Part shown: one piece after another, positions 1 through 10,400 of the stretch | Layout of the letters: the number at the start of each line of letters is the position of its first letter | How positions within the stretch are numbered: the stretch's first letter is position 1 | Origin: Chitinophaga alhagiae | Lineage (GTDB): Bacteria > Bacteroidota > Bacteroidia > Chitinophagales > Chitinophagaceae | NCBI RefSeq assembly: GCF_003568665.1 | Contig: NZ_QXMH01000001.1 | Span: 992,001-1,056,000 of the forward strand | Direction of reading: 5' to 3' | DNA: 64,000 nucleotides | The notes under the pieces: model-generated | Told to the model about the DNA's origin: nothing | The model's database searches: none | What the model saw: the letters and a program-made list of their open reading frames with translations, nothing else | Position numbers and translations under genes: made by a program

Positions 1-1272
1 GATCTTCCCCTTATGCGCGTCTACAATGGCCTTTACATAACTCAGGCCCAGGCCGAAACCTTTTACATTGTGAACATTGCCGGTATGCGCGCGGTAAAAT
101 TTCTCGAAGATGCGGGATACCGTGTCCCTGCTCATGCCAATACCATTGTCCGCAATGGAGATCACCAGGTTTTTACGGGTGTTGCCGGTGGTGATGCGAA
201 TTTCAAGATTGTCTTTGGAGTATTTGATGGCATTGTCAAGCAGGTTGAAAATGAGATTGGAAAAATGCACTTCGTCTGCCTTGATAATGGGCTGATGGGC
301 ATTGAGCTGCAGGTCTACCCGGCCGTTCTTGCCTTCCAGCTGCAGCTGCAGGTTTTCCACGGTGTTGGTAATGAGGTGGTGCACGTCCATAGGCTGCAGG
401 TTCAATGCAATTTCTTCCTTCTCCATCAACGCGGATTGCAGGATGGATTCTACCTGTTTGTTCATGCGCCGGTTCTCTTCCTTGATGATGCCGGAAAAGT
501 AACGGATCTTGTCCCGGTTGTCCATCACCCGTTCATTGCCGATGGCGTCTATGGCCAGGGAAATGGTGGCCAGCGGCGTTTTCAGCTCATGCGTCATGTT
601 GTTGATGAAGTCGCTCTTGATCTCGGACAGTTTTTTCTGCCCCAGCATGGTGCGGATGGTGAGCGCAAAAGCGGTAACGATGATGATGGTGAAAAGAATA
701 CCGCCAAATATCATCCAGCCCAGGGATTTGAATACGGTAAGGCTGCTTTGCGGCACAAACACCACCAGGGCTTCCGGAGAGGTGGTGCCGATGTTTTCGG
801 AAAGCGGTATGGCATATTGCAGGTACAGGGCGGAATCTTCCACAGCGCCGATCAGCCTGTCTGTAAAATGCGCGGAGCTGAACAGCGCGTACCCTTTGTT
901 GAGCACGCCAAATTCAAACACCGTGTCCAGCTTGCGTTCTTTAAACGCGTTCTTCAACAGGTCAGATACTTCCTGCTGGTCAAAACGCTGGCCCACCGAA
1001 ATGTTAGGATTCATAACTTCCGGCAGGAAGATGGAGCCGCCCGGCCCCGTTTGTTTGTAAGCGTCTATTTTCAGCCGGTTCAACACCTGTATCTGGCGGT
1101 TCACCATCACTTCCCTTACAGCAATTACGGCTTCCGCCGTTTTCTGTTCCTTCTCTTCCCTTTTGATACGGGCCACACTGTCTATCCAGCTGTACTGAAT
1201 GTAGATGATCCCCAGCAGGGACAAGGTGATCAAGGCAATGATGACAGGAAATATCTTCTTTAACGGCAGCAT
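1..1272 (-). CDS. Sensor histidine kinase, 3' end cut by window edge
   Basis: This is a membrane-bound two-component sensor kinase. The 424 visible residues hold a first membrane segment (about 7-27), a periplasmic region of about 155 residues without a recognisable domain, a second membrane segment (about 185-206), a HisKA domain with the phospho-acceptor His228 in NNMTHELKTP, and a HATPase_c domain with an N box (NLLDNAIKYS, 343-352), G1 box (DNGIGM, 375-380), F box (FEKFYR, 389-394) and G2 box (GFGLGL, 405-410). The reading frame runs off the left edge just after the G2 box, so only the last stretch of the ATPase domain is missing. The ATG at 1272 gives a start directly before the first membrane helix. 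The response regulator is expected beyond the left edge. The input signal cannot be told from the sequence. Confidence 0.95.
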   Translation of the reverse strand, partial: MLPLKKIFPVIIALITLSLLGIIYIQYSWIDSVARIKREEKEQKTAEAVIAVREVMVNRQIQVLNRLKIDAYKQTGPGGSIFLPEVMNPNISVGQRFDQQEVSDLLKNAFKERKLDTVFEFGVLNKGYALFSSAHFTDRLIGAVEDSALYLQYAIPLSENIGTTSPEALVVFVPQSSLTVFKSLGWMIFGGILFTIIIVTAFALTIRTMLGQKKLSEIKSDFINNMTHELKTPLATISLAIDAIGNERVMDNRDKIRYFSGIIKEENRRMNKQVESILQSALMEKEEIALNLQPMDVHHLITNTVENLQLQLEGKNGRVDLQLNAHQPIIKADEVHFSNLIFNLLDNAIKYSKDNLEIRITTGNTRKNLVISIADNGIGMSRDTVSRIFEKFYRAHTGNVHNVKGFGLGLSYVKAIVDAHKGKI

Positions 1273-1329
1273 GTTACGGTCTGGTAATAAAACGATAAAT
1301 ATAGGGAAAATCCCCTCCTGGTGAACTAA

Positions 1330-1341
1330 TTGCTATAGCAA
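1330..1341. promoter_or_regulatory. 12-bp perfect palindrome upstream of the sensor kinase
   Basis: TTGCTATAGCAA is a perfect palindrome 58 bp upstream of the kinase start codon. It could be an operator, for example for the partner response regulator. Only one copy is seen, so this is a guess from symmetry. Confidence 0.25.
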
Positions 1342-1455
1342 CTATGGTACAAAATTAATTCGTGGAAAGGCTTATCCGTGGCCCGGTCCGCTATAAACTA
1401 CCACTTTAACGTAATTTTAACGCGGATTTTATGCTGTAATTATTTCCAGTTTCCA

Positions 1456-1463
1456 TAACTTTG
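1456..1463 (+). promoter_or_regulatory. -7 box (TAACTTTG) before a candidate small RNA
   Basis: TAACTTTG fits the Bacteroidota -7 consensus TAnnTTTG exactly. No clear -33 TTTG is visible at the right distance. No open reading frame of quality follows, but a terminator lies about 130 nt downstream. Confidence 0.45.
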
Positions 1464-1468
1464 CATTG

Positions 1469-1612
1469 TCATCTGGTACCAAATTTGATGTACTCAGATA
1501 ACACACAAAACAAGCGAATAAACTTTCTACATACATCGACGTGGATTCGTTCCATAAGCGATTTAGATTTTGGTTGATAAAATGGTAAGGGATCTTTCTA
1601 GGTCCCTTTTTC
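1469..1612 (+). ncRNA. Candidate small RNA with its own promoter and terminator
   Basis: A transcript starting about 6 nt after the -7 box would run about 140 nt to an intrinsic terminator. Its 5' end can fold: ATCTGGTAC pairs with GTAC and CAGAT with one bulged base. A short TGGA/TCCA hairpin follows. The 3' end is AAGGGATC, a 6-nt loop TTTCTA, and GGTCCCTT (one G-U pair), then a T run (1587-1611). No reading frame of likely protein quality covers it. I do not recognise a known RNA family. The call rests on the promoter-hairpin-terminator layout alone. Confidence 0.4.
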
Positions 1613-1630
1613 TTTTGCCCTACATCTCCA

Positions 1631-1671
1631 CCGGGTACCTTACCGGCAGAATGGGCCGGGTACCTTACCGG
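1631..1671. repeat. Direct repeat of 16 bp, two copies 25 bp apart
   Basis: CCGGGTACCTTACCGG occurs at 1631-1646 and again at 1656-1671. It lies in non-coding DNA just after the candidate small RNA. No function can be assigned. Confidence 0.7.
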
Positions 1672-1800
1672 AAATTCATGGATACGCTGCCTTTCCGGAT
1701 CAAGTTGAAAAGCCGGAGAAAGCGTAAAAAGCAACAGAGCACTGATAATCATAATTATAATGATGATTTAAATTTGGCATATGAACAGGCGGCCAACTTC

Positions 1801-1870
1801 TTATCGCCTTCTTATCGGCTTGGTACCTTGGGCTTATCGGCTTCTTATCGGCTTCTTATCGCCTTGTTAC
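1801..1870. repeat. 11-bp tandem repeat array (unit TTATCGGCTTC)
   Basis: Units begin at 1801, 1812, 1823 (degenerate), 1834, 1845 and 1856, an exact 11-bp period. Three units read TTATCGGCTT and two read TTATCGCCTT. The array sits in the 770-bp non-coding stretch (1273-2041) between the kinase and yqgE. Apart from this array, the candidate small RNA, the 16-bp repeat and the yqgE promoter I see nothing in that stretch. Confidence 0.75.
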
Positions 1871-2008
1871 ATTCTTACAGCTCAAGTCCAATACCGGCAG
1901 AAACGCGGTAAAAAGGCAGTTCTTCAGGCCAAATGCGACAAAGAAGGCTTTGGCACCCCCACCCGCAGATTCTCCGAAAAATAACCCCGGTTTTTCCCTT
2001 TTCTTGGC

Positions 2009-2016
2009 TAAATTTG
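2009..2016 (+). promoter_or_regulatory. -7 box (TAAATTTG) of yqgE
   Basis: TAAATTTG matches the TAnnTTTG consensus and ends 25 nt before the yqgE start codon, leaving a leader of about 20 nt with an A-rich stretch (AAGGAAAAAAGG) ahead of the ATG. Confidence 0.55.
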
Positions 2017-2041
2017 GTTAGAGCTTAAGGAAAAAAGGTAT

Positions 2042-2593
2042 ATGGATACACTGGCGCCTGGAATATTGCTGATAGCGGACCCTTTTCTGAAAGATCCGAA
2101 TTTTGCCCGAACGGTGGTGTTGCTTTGCGAGCACCAGGAGGAAGGCAGTTTCGGCTTTGTGGTGAACCGGCAATTTGACCAGAAGCTGGATGAGCTGATA
2201 CCCGCCGTGTTAACCCCCAACATCCCCGTTTTTTTTGGCGGCCCCGTTCAGATGGACACCATTCATTTCATTCACCAGATGCCCGCGCTGATAGAGGGCG
2301 GTTTTGAGGTATTTCCCGGCATTTACTGGGGAGGGGACTTTGCGGCCGTAGTGGAGCTGATCAACGCCGGCGCGCTGGACCTTCAGAAGATCAAATTTTT
2401 CATTGGCTACTCCGGCTGGAGCAGCGGCCAGCTGGAAGGGGAGCTGACGGAAAAGAGCTGGATCATTTCCAGCATCAACCCGCCACTGCTGTTTTCAGAA
2501 GATGAGCAGGAGATCTGGAAACAATCCCTGCAGGATAAGGGCAACAACTTTGCCATGATGGCCAATTTCCCCATAGACCCTTCCCTGAACTAA
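2042..2593 (+). CDS. YqgE/AlgH family protein (UPF0301, DUF179)
   Basis: The 183-residue protein is a full-length member of the YqgE/AlgH family. Family features include the N-terminal GxLLIADPFLKDPNFARTVV stretch, the FGFVVNRQ segment and the FFGGPVQMD motif. The family is widespread in Gram-negative bacteria but has no proven biochemical role. In Pseudomonas the name AlgH comes from alginate regulation, and I would not carry that role over. No signal peptide or membrane segment is seen, so it should be cytoplasmic. The gene stands alone, with its own promoter box and a shared hairpin terminator before the convergent atpC. Confidence 0.93.
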   Translation: MDTLAPGILLIADPFLKDPNFARTVVLLCEHQEEGSFGFVVNRQFDQKLDELIPAVLTPNIPVFFGGPVQMDTIHFIHQMPALIEGGFEVFPGIYWGGDFAAVVELINAGALDLQKIKFFIGYSGWSSGQLEGELTEKSWIISSINPPLLFSEDEQEIWKQSLQDKGNNFAMMANFPIDPSLN

Positions 2594-2599
2594 AAACAA

Positions 2600-2624
2600 A
2601 AGGCCAGGCATGCAGCCCGGCCTT
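2600..2624. terminator. Hairpin between convergent yqgE and atpC
   Basis: AAGGCCAGGC pairs with GCCCGGCCTT around a 5-nt loop with one A-C mismatch. It lies between the two convergent stop codons and could end transcription from either side. The T run is weak on both strands. Confidence 0.55.
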
Positions 2625-2648
2625 CTGGTATCTTTCCTGTAAGAGCGA

Positions 2649-2900
2649 TCAAACAACGGTAGCGCCTTCCACAAGTACGGTGGCCTTGTTGTTCAGCACC
2701 TCCACAAAGCCACCTTCAATGGTGTAATGCTCTGCCTGGTTCTTGTCTTTCAGCACCTTCATTTTGCCTTTACCCAGCGCCGCAATAAGGGGAGCGTGGC
2801 GGTCCAGCACTTCGAAGGAACCGTCTACACCCGGCAACTGGATACCATACACATCGCCTGTGTACAGCTTTCTTTCAGGTGTTAATATTTCCAATAACAT
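2649..2900 (-). CDS. atpC: F1Fo ATP synthase epsilon subunit, short form
   Basis: This is the epsilon subunit of the F1 central stalk, which couples gamma rotation to the rest of the enzyme. At 83 residues it holds only the N-terminal beta-sandwich domain (LEILTPERKLYTGDV, GVDGSFEVLDRHAPLIAALG). The C-terminal helical hairpin found in 130-140 residue forms, which blocks ATP hydrolysis in many bacteria, is absent. Short epsilon subunits are usual in Bacteroidota. The gene follows atpD on the same strand after 35 bp and is surely co-transcribed. The other ATP synthase genes are not in this window, which fits the split arrangement in this phylum. Confidence 0.95.
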   Translation of the reverse strand: MLLEILTPERKLYTGDVYGIQLPGVDGSFEVLDRHAPLIAALGKGKMKVLKDKNQAEHYTIEGGFVEVLNNKATVLVEGATVV

Positions 2901-2935
2901 GTTAATCAGTTTAATGATGGATCATCCCGGCTGCC

Positions 2936-4621
<1,686 letters not shown>

Positions 4622-4647
4622 CTACTCAACCTTTAAAAACCCGTTCC

Positions 4648-5871
4648 ATGCAAGATAAGCAAGCCTTAGACCGCCGCAGCTTTCTCGGCGCCATTGCCAA
4701 GGCCGGTATTGCCGGCAGCATCAGCCTTTCACCGCTGGCCGCTGCCGCCGCCACGGTAAAAGCAACCAAACCCGCGGAGCCCGCGCCATACGCCTTTGCC
4801 TGCCCGCCCTACCTCCAAAACCCGGAGCCTACGGCCGTTACCATCATGTGGATGAGCAACCGCCCCTCCTACAGCTGGGTAGAGCATGGCGAAACCGCCG
4901 CCCTGGGCAGCGTTGCCCACCACGCCGAAGGCGGCATTGTAGACTCGTACAACAGCCTGCACCGCGTGCGGCTGGAAGGCCTGAAACCTGACACTACTTA
5001 CCATTACGTTGTAAAATCAAAGGAAATAGCCGAGTTCCAGCCCTACAAGCTCACCTACGGGGAAACGATCACCAGCGAGGTGTTCAGCTTCAAAACGCCC
5101 GCCCTGAAGCCCAAAGAGGTCAGCTGGCTGGTGATGAACGATATTCATGACCGGCCCAAAAGCATCCCCCACCTGGTAGGCCTGAACAAAGACCCATATG
5201 ATTTTGTGTTTTTCAACGGCGATATATTTGACTACCAGGTAGATGAACAACAGGTGATAGACCACCTGCTGCTGCCGGCCGGCCAGGCCTTTGCCTCCCA
5301 AAAGCCGTTCATTTTTACCCGCGGCAACCACGAAACGCGGGGTAAATACCGCCGCGAGCTGGGCAACTACTTTGACGGCCCTTATTATTTCGCCAAAACC
5401 TGGGGGCCGGTACATTTTACGGTGATAGATACCGGGGAAGACAAGGAAGACACCCACCCCGTATACGCCGGCATCGTCAACTTTGACCAGTACCGCCAGC
5501 AGCAGGCGCAATGGTTTGCCCAGGTGGCGCAAACCCCGGCCTTCAAAAAAGCGGCCTTCCGGGTGGTGATGATGCATATTCCTCACTATTACTCCGGAGA
5601 CTGGCACGGCACCATGGACTGCCGCCGCCTGTTTGCCCCGCTGTTCGAAAAACACAAGGTAGACCTCAGCATTTCCGGCCATACCCACCGCTACGGCATA
5701 CACCAGCCGGTAGCCGGGCAACACGCCTACCCCATTGTGATCGGCGGCGGGCCCAAAGAAGGCTTCCGCACCATCATGAGGGTGAAGGCTACGGAAAAAG
5801 ACCTGAACCTGGTAATGCTGAAGGATGACGGCACGGAAGTGGGGCGGGTAGACCTGAAAAGTAAACGCTAA
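4648..5871 (+). CDS. Tat-exported metallophosphoesterase, purple acid phosphatase-like
   Basis: The 407-residue protein starts with a twin-arginine signal (DRRSFLGA, residues 8-15, then a weakly hydrophobic Ala-rich stretch). A fibronectin-like N-terminal domain follows (about 50-150), of the kind that precedes the catalytic domain in purple acid phosphatases. The calcineurin-like metallophosphoesterase domain shows all expected metal-ligand blocks in order: NDIHDR, GDIFDY, GNHE, MMHIPHYY and GHTHRYG. It should hydrolyse phosphomonoesters or diesters in the periplasm or outside. The substrate is unknown. The start is the ATG directly before the Tat signal. A strong hairpin ends the gene, and its convergent neighbour is a SusD-like gene, so a phosphorus link to that uptake locus is possible but not shown. 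Confidence 0.88.
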   Translation: MQDKQALDRRSFLGAIAKAGIAGSISLSPLAAAAATVKATKPAEPAPYAFACPPYLQNPEPTAVTIMWMSNRPSYSWVEHGETAALGSVAHHAEGGIVDSYNSLHRVRLEGLKPDTTYHYVVKSKEIAEFQPYKLTYGETITSEVFSFKTPALKPKEVSWLVMNDIHDRPKSIPHLVGLNKDPYDFVFFNGDIFDYQVDEQQVIDHLLLPAGQAFASQKPFIFTRGNHETRGKYRRELGNYFDGPYYFAKTWGPVHFTVIDTGEDKEDTHPVYAGIVNFDQYRQQQAQWFAQVAQTPAFKKAAFRVVMMHIPHYYSGDWHGTMDCRRLFAPLFEKHKVDLSISGHTHRYGIHQPVAGQHAYPIVIGGGPKEGFRTIMRVKATEKDLNLVMLKDDGTEVGRVDLKSKR

Positions 5872-5883
5872 CGTCATAAAAGC

Positions 5884-5913
5884 AAAAGAGCAGGCCGCAA
5901 AGCCTGCTCTTTT
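5884..5913. terminator. Bidirectional intrinsic terminator
   Basis: AAAAGAGCAGGC pairs perfectly with GCCTGCTCTTTT around a 6-nt loop, giving a T run on both strands. It separates the convergent phosphoesterase and susD-like genes. Confidence 0.9.
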
Positions 5914-5929
5914 TTATTGTAACGAAGGG

Positions 5930-7468
5930 TCAATCCTTCAATATCCACATATCCACATTTGCATCGTCATTCCCCCCGTACTGCGTACTGATAGCCGCTT
6001 TCACATGCTCCCCGTTGTAGTCCAGCTCCTTTTGCGGGTACAGCCAGCGGCGGGGAATACGGTCCGGCATGGTGTTCTGGTTGGAAGCGGGGTTCACCGG
6101 CAGCGCGGGGTAGCCCGTGCGGCGGTATTCGTAGTAGCCGTTGTTGGGCGCATGCAGAAAGGTGGCAAGGTATTGCTGTACGGCAATCTGCTCCACCTGC
6201 TCCGCTAACGTGGCGCCAAAGGCCACATCGGGGCCGGCCAGGTAAGTTTGAATGCTGGCGGCGTCTATTTTCATGTTGTGATGGAAACGCGCATCGTCTG
6301 GCGTGTTGCCGGCCACAAATTCCATGGCGGCGGTGATGCCCTGTTTATAATAATTTTCCGCGCCGGTGATCCACCCCCTTGCGGCGCCCTCCGCCAGTAT
6401 GAATTTCAACTGGGCAAAGCTGAGCAGGCAGAAGGGCTCGCCCTGCGGAATTTCCGTATAGCGTTCGTTCATGGCGCTAAAATCTTTACTGCTGGCCACT
6501 TTGCTCAGGTCAGAGTACACGGCGGCGGCGTCTATGCCTTTATAGGCCGTCCAGTCATTGGCGGTTTTGCCGCCGGTAATTTCTACAGGAGAAGGTTTGG
6601 CATAATAGAACAGGCGCCTGTCTTGCAGGGTTTTCAGCTGGTCTATCAGCGTAGTGGTGAGCATGTTGTAAATGATGAACTGGTTGTTTTCCTTGAAGAA
6701 GGGGTACTTCTGGCCGGCCTTGTCTGAATATTTCAGGGCAAAGTTGTCTGCATTGCTTTCAAACACCGGGCGGGCGGAGACGATCTGCTGAAAACGTTCT
6801 TTCACCTTCAGATCTGTATCTCCCGCTTTGCGGTACAGGTTGATGAGCACCTTCAGTTGGAAGCTGTTGGCCAGTTTGCGCCATTTGGCGGCGTTGCCGT
6901 TATACACCGGGTCTCCGTCAAAGCTGGCGGCCTTCGAGAACAGCACGTCGGCAGAGTCCAACTCCGTCAGAATGCCCATGAACACTTCTTTCTGGGTATC
7001 ATATTTCGGGTTGATCACGTTGTCTGATTCACCTTTCAGCGCTTCGGAATACGGCATGTCCCCCACCTGCATGGTGAGCTGGAAAAACTTCCAGGCGCGG
7101 AGAAAATGCCCCAGCCCCTTGTAGGCATTGTGCTTGCCCTCGTCTGTAGCGTAACGTACCATTTGCGGCACGTTGTTCAGTATAACCAGCCCGTCAAAAC
7201 TGGTGCGGCCAAACTTGTTGTATTGCGATGCTTCCGGGAACTCTGACCATGCCACGTATTTACTGAGCATGAAATTATAGAGGAAACTTTTCTGGGAGCT
7301 GATATCGTCTTTCGTGATGTTCAGGATCAGCTTGGTGGCCAGCATGCCGGAGGTAACATGGGTGGGCTTGTCCGGGTTGGTATTGATCTCGTCAAATTTG
7401 GAGCAGCCCGCTGCCAGTATAACCAATGCCGCAATGATGTATGGTATGATGTTTCTGGTCATGATCAT
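5930..7468 (-). CDS. SusD/RagB-like outer-membrane lipoprotein
   Basis: This is the surface lipoprotein that caps the SusC channel and binds the substrate. The 512-residue protein has a lipoprotein signal (LVILAAGC, Cys22), the usual start of the mature protein (SKFDEINTNPDKPT) and helix-rich TPR-like sequence. By pattern it belongs to the SusD-like_2 branch rather than classical starch-binding SusD. The start codon lies 5 nt after the SusC stop codon, so the pair is translationally linked. No glycoside hydrolase, sulfatase or protease sits beside it, so the substrate cannot be read from neighbours. Confidence 0.93.
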   Translation of the reverse strand: MIMTRNIIPYIIAALVILAAGCSKFDEINTNPDKPTHVTSGMLATKLILNITKDDISSQKSFLYNFMLSKYVAWSEFPEASQYNKFGRTSFDGLVILNNVPQMVRYATDEGKHNAYKGLGHFLRAWKFFQLTMQVGDMPYSEALKGESDNVINPKYDTQKEVFMGILTELDSADVLFSKAASFDGDPVYNGNAAKWRKLANSFQLKVLINLYRKAGDTDLKVKERFQQIVSARPVFESNADNFALKYSDKAGQKYPFFKENNQFIIYNMLTTTLIDQLKTLQDRRLFYYAKPSPVEITGGKTANDWTAYKGIDAAAVYSDLSKVASSKDFSAMNERYTEIPQGEPFCLLSFAQLKFILAEGAARGWITGAENYYKQGITAAMEFVAGNTPDDARFHHNMKIDAASIQTYLAGPDVAFGATLAEQVEQIAVQQYLATFLHAPNNGYYEYRRTGYPALPVNPASNQNTMPDRIPRRWLYPQKELDYNGEHVKAAISTQYGGNDDANVDMWILKD

Positions 7469-7473
7469 TCGTT

Positions 7474-10400
7474 TTAAAAGGTCACCTTAAGGTTCATGCC
7501 GATGTAGCGGAGCGAAGGAGAGCTGACGTCGTCACTGCCGCCGTCAGGATCTACAAAGCGGAATTTTTTTGTCCATAAAAACACGTTCTGCCCTGTAACG
7601 GCCACACTGGCGCTTCTGGCGCCTATCTTGCCGGCAATGGCGCCGGGCACGCGGTAGGCGAACGATACATCGCGCAGCTTCAGGAAGGAGGGATCTACCC
7701 AGCCGCCGGGGATGCCGGTCTGGTAGCTGCGGGCATAACTTTCGTAGGATACCGCCTTGTCGTTAGCCGCAAACTGGCGGTCGTCTTTCGTGATCTGGCC
7801 GTATTTGTCCCGCACCACGGAGCCGGACGTTACTTTCACGCCCTGCCCTACATAGTTGATCTTGCCGTTCACCGTTTCATCGTACCGCCAGTTGTTATCA
7901 CTGTCCGGATGCGAGCCCGTGTCCCACATTTTGGCATCGGTGTAATTGTCCAGCAGGCCGCCTACCCTGCCGTCAAAATTGAAGGAGAGGCTGAAATCGC
8001 CATAAGAAAAAGTATTGCCCCAGCCCCATACCCAGGAAGGGTCCAGGTAACCGATACGGGTCTTGTAATCGCTTTTGAGCGGCATGCCGTTGGCCTGGTG
8101 TATCACGTTGCCCGAGAGGTCCCGCTCCCAGTCATTGATGGTAACGGCATCTACGCGGGCGCCTACCTTGGTCCAGAGGTTATCCGCGGAGTACACGGAG
8201 TCCAGGGACTTGTAGTACCGGCGGGAGGTAGACCAGTTGAGGATGGTTTCCCACTGGAACCGGCCCCGCTTCAGCACGGTAGCGTCTGCGGTTATTTCCA
8301 CACCGCGGCGAACGTAGGTCTCGTCTATATTCACCAGCTTGGAGCTGAAGCCGGACGTGGAAGACACGCTGGCGCTGGCGGGAATGTTGTACGTGTATTT
8401 GTTATAATAAGTAGCATCCAGCCGCAGGCGTTTTTTCAGGAAGTAGGCCGCCGTACCAATTTCCCAGGTACGGTCCGTGCGGGGCAACACGTCTGCGCCC
8501 AGCAGGTTGTCAGGATAGGTGGCGGCGTTGTAGCCGTCCCAGGCGGCAGCGGTGATGGAGTACGTGCGGTTGGTGGCGTACACGGCCAGGTCGTTCTTGG
8601 ACTGCGCCCAGGAGCCGCGCAGCTTCCAGAAGCTCACCCAGGAGGGCAGCTGCATGAACTCAGACAGTACCACGCTGGCGCCGTAAGAGGGATAAAAATA
8701 GGAACCTGTTGTTTTAGGCAGGGAAGAGCTCCAGTCGTTCCGGCCCGTTACGTCCAGGAAGATGCGGTTCTTCCAGCCCAGGCTGGCCTTGGCGTACAGG
8801 CTGTTCACCTGCTTGGCGCTCTGGGTGGCGGTTACGTCAGGCCTTTCAACGGAAGCGGCCAGCGAGTAAAAACCGGGAATGCTGATGCCGTTGCGGGTGG
8901 AAGCCTTGGTGTATTCATCCTTGTAATAATAGATGGTACCGCCGGCCAGTGCGTCTACGGCAAAGTCTCCTATCTTTTTCTCGTAGGTAAAGATCAGGTC
9001 GTTGTTGGTGCTGTAGCCGGTAGACCTGTCAAACGCATACATGCCGAGCGCGTTCCAGCCCCTGGTGGAGTTGATGCCGATGGGGTTGCGGCGGGTCTCT
9101 ACGTGGCCATAAAAATCCCAGCCGCTGCGCAGTATCACCCTGGCGCCGTCAAATACTTTATACGTAGCGGTGAGGCTGGCGTTGGTGGTGTTCTGGTCTA
9201 TGCCTTTCAGCTTTTCGTAGGCCATCAGGTACGGGTTATCGTACCAGGCCTTGTAATGCCAGTTCTGCTGCTGGTCCGGCACTACCCAGTAATCCCGGTA
9301 TTTGGAGAGATCGTATTCCGGGCCTGTCCACATCAGGATGTTATAGATATAGCCCTGGTCTCCGTAGCCTTTGCCGGCAATCTGCGGACTGAGCCTTTTG
9401 TTGTAGCCCATGTGGCTTTCCAGGGAGAAACGGTCTCCCAGCTTTATTTCGCCGCCAACGGTGAAGTTCACCATGTCCAGCTTGGCATTGGGGTATTGCC
9501 CTTTGTCGTGTATATGCGTCATAGACACGCGGAAGCTGCCATACTCGCCGGTTTGCGCCACGCTGATGTTGTTGTTGGTCACATACCCGGCTTCCAGGAA
9601 GTTGCGGAAGTTGTTGCGGCCGCGGGAGGTCAGCTCCATGTTCTCCATCTGTTTGGTTTCAGGGTTCCACTGCTGCGCCATTTCCCCGTTATCCAGCCGG
9701 GCGCCCCATACATAGTCCGTAGGGTCATACTCCCCGCCAAGCCCCGCGCTGTAAGAGGTTTGCCCCTTTGGCAGCGCCAGGAAACCGGCCGTGAACATAG
9801 TGTTGCTGTTGAGCGTTACAGACAGGCCTTTGCTGTTGTTGCCCTTTTTGGTAACAATGATGATGGCGCCGGCGCCGCCACGCTGGCCATAAAGCGCCGC
9901 CGCGGTGGCGCCTTTGAGTATGTCCATGCTTTCAATATCGTCAGGGCTGATATCCCGCAGGGTAAGGTTGCCGTAAGGCACGCCATCTATTACCAGCAGC
10001 GGGGTGGCGCCGCGCAGCTCAATGGTGGGCGCCTGAAAGAACTCCGTGCTGTTCTTGATCACCAGCCCGGATATCTTGCCGGTCAGCGTGGTGCCTATAT
10101 TGGTACCTTTTACGGTCTGGATGGCTTCGCCTGAAATTTTCTGCACCGCGTAACCGAGTGATTTTTCTTCCCGCTTGATGCCCAGGGCCGTTACCACAAA
10201 CTGGTCCAGCACACGGTTCTCCGTAGCCATTGTTACATGGATGGAGGCCCTGCCGTCTACCGGTACCTCGGTAACGCGGTAGCCCAGCATGTTCAGCACC
10301 AGCGTTGCATTGTCCGGCACGTTTTTGAGCGTGTACGCGCCGGCGGTATTGGTGATGGTACCATTGGAGGTACCCTTCACCACTACGGCCACGCCCGGCA

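Noticed and set aside
13..1263. Long plus-strand frame over the kinase gene
   Set aside because: It is antisense to a histidine kinase with all expected motifs. The translated product has no family features.
1429..1752. 107-codon minus-strand frame in the first long spacer
   Set aside because: It crosses the terminator of the candidate small RNA, has no start signal and low-complexity composition.
7909..10134. 741-codon plus-strand frame opposite susC
   Set aside because: It is an antisense shadow of the SusC receptor in GC-rich DNA. It has no start signal and no recognisable domains.
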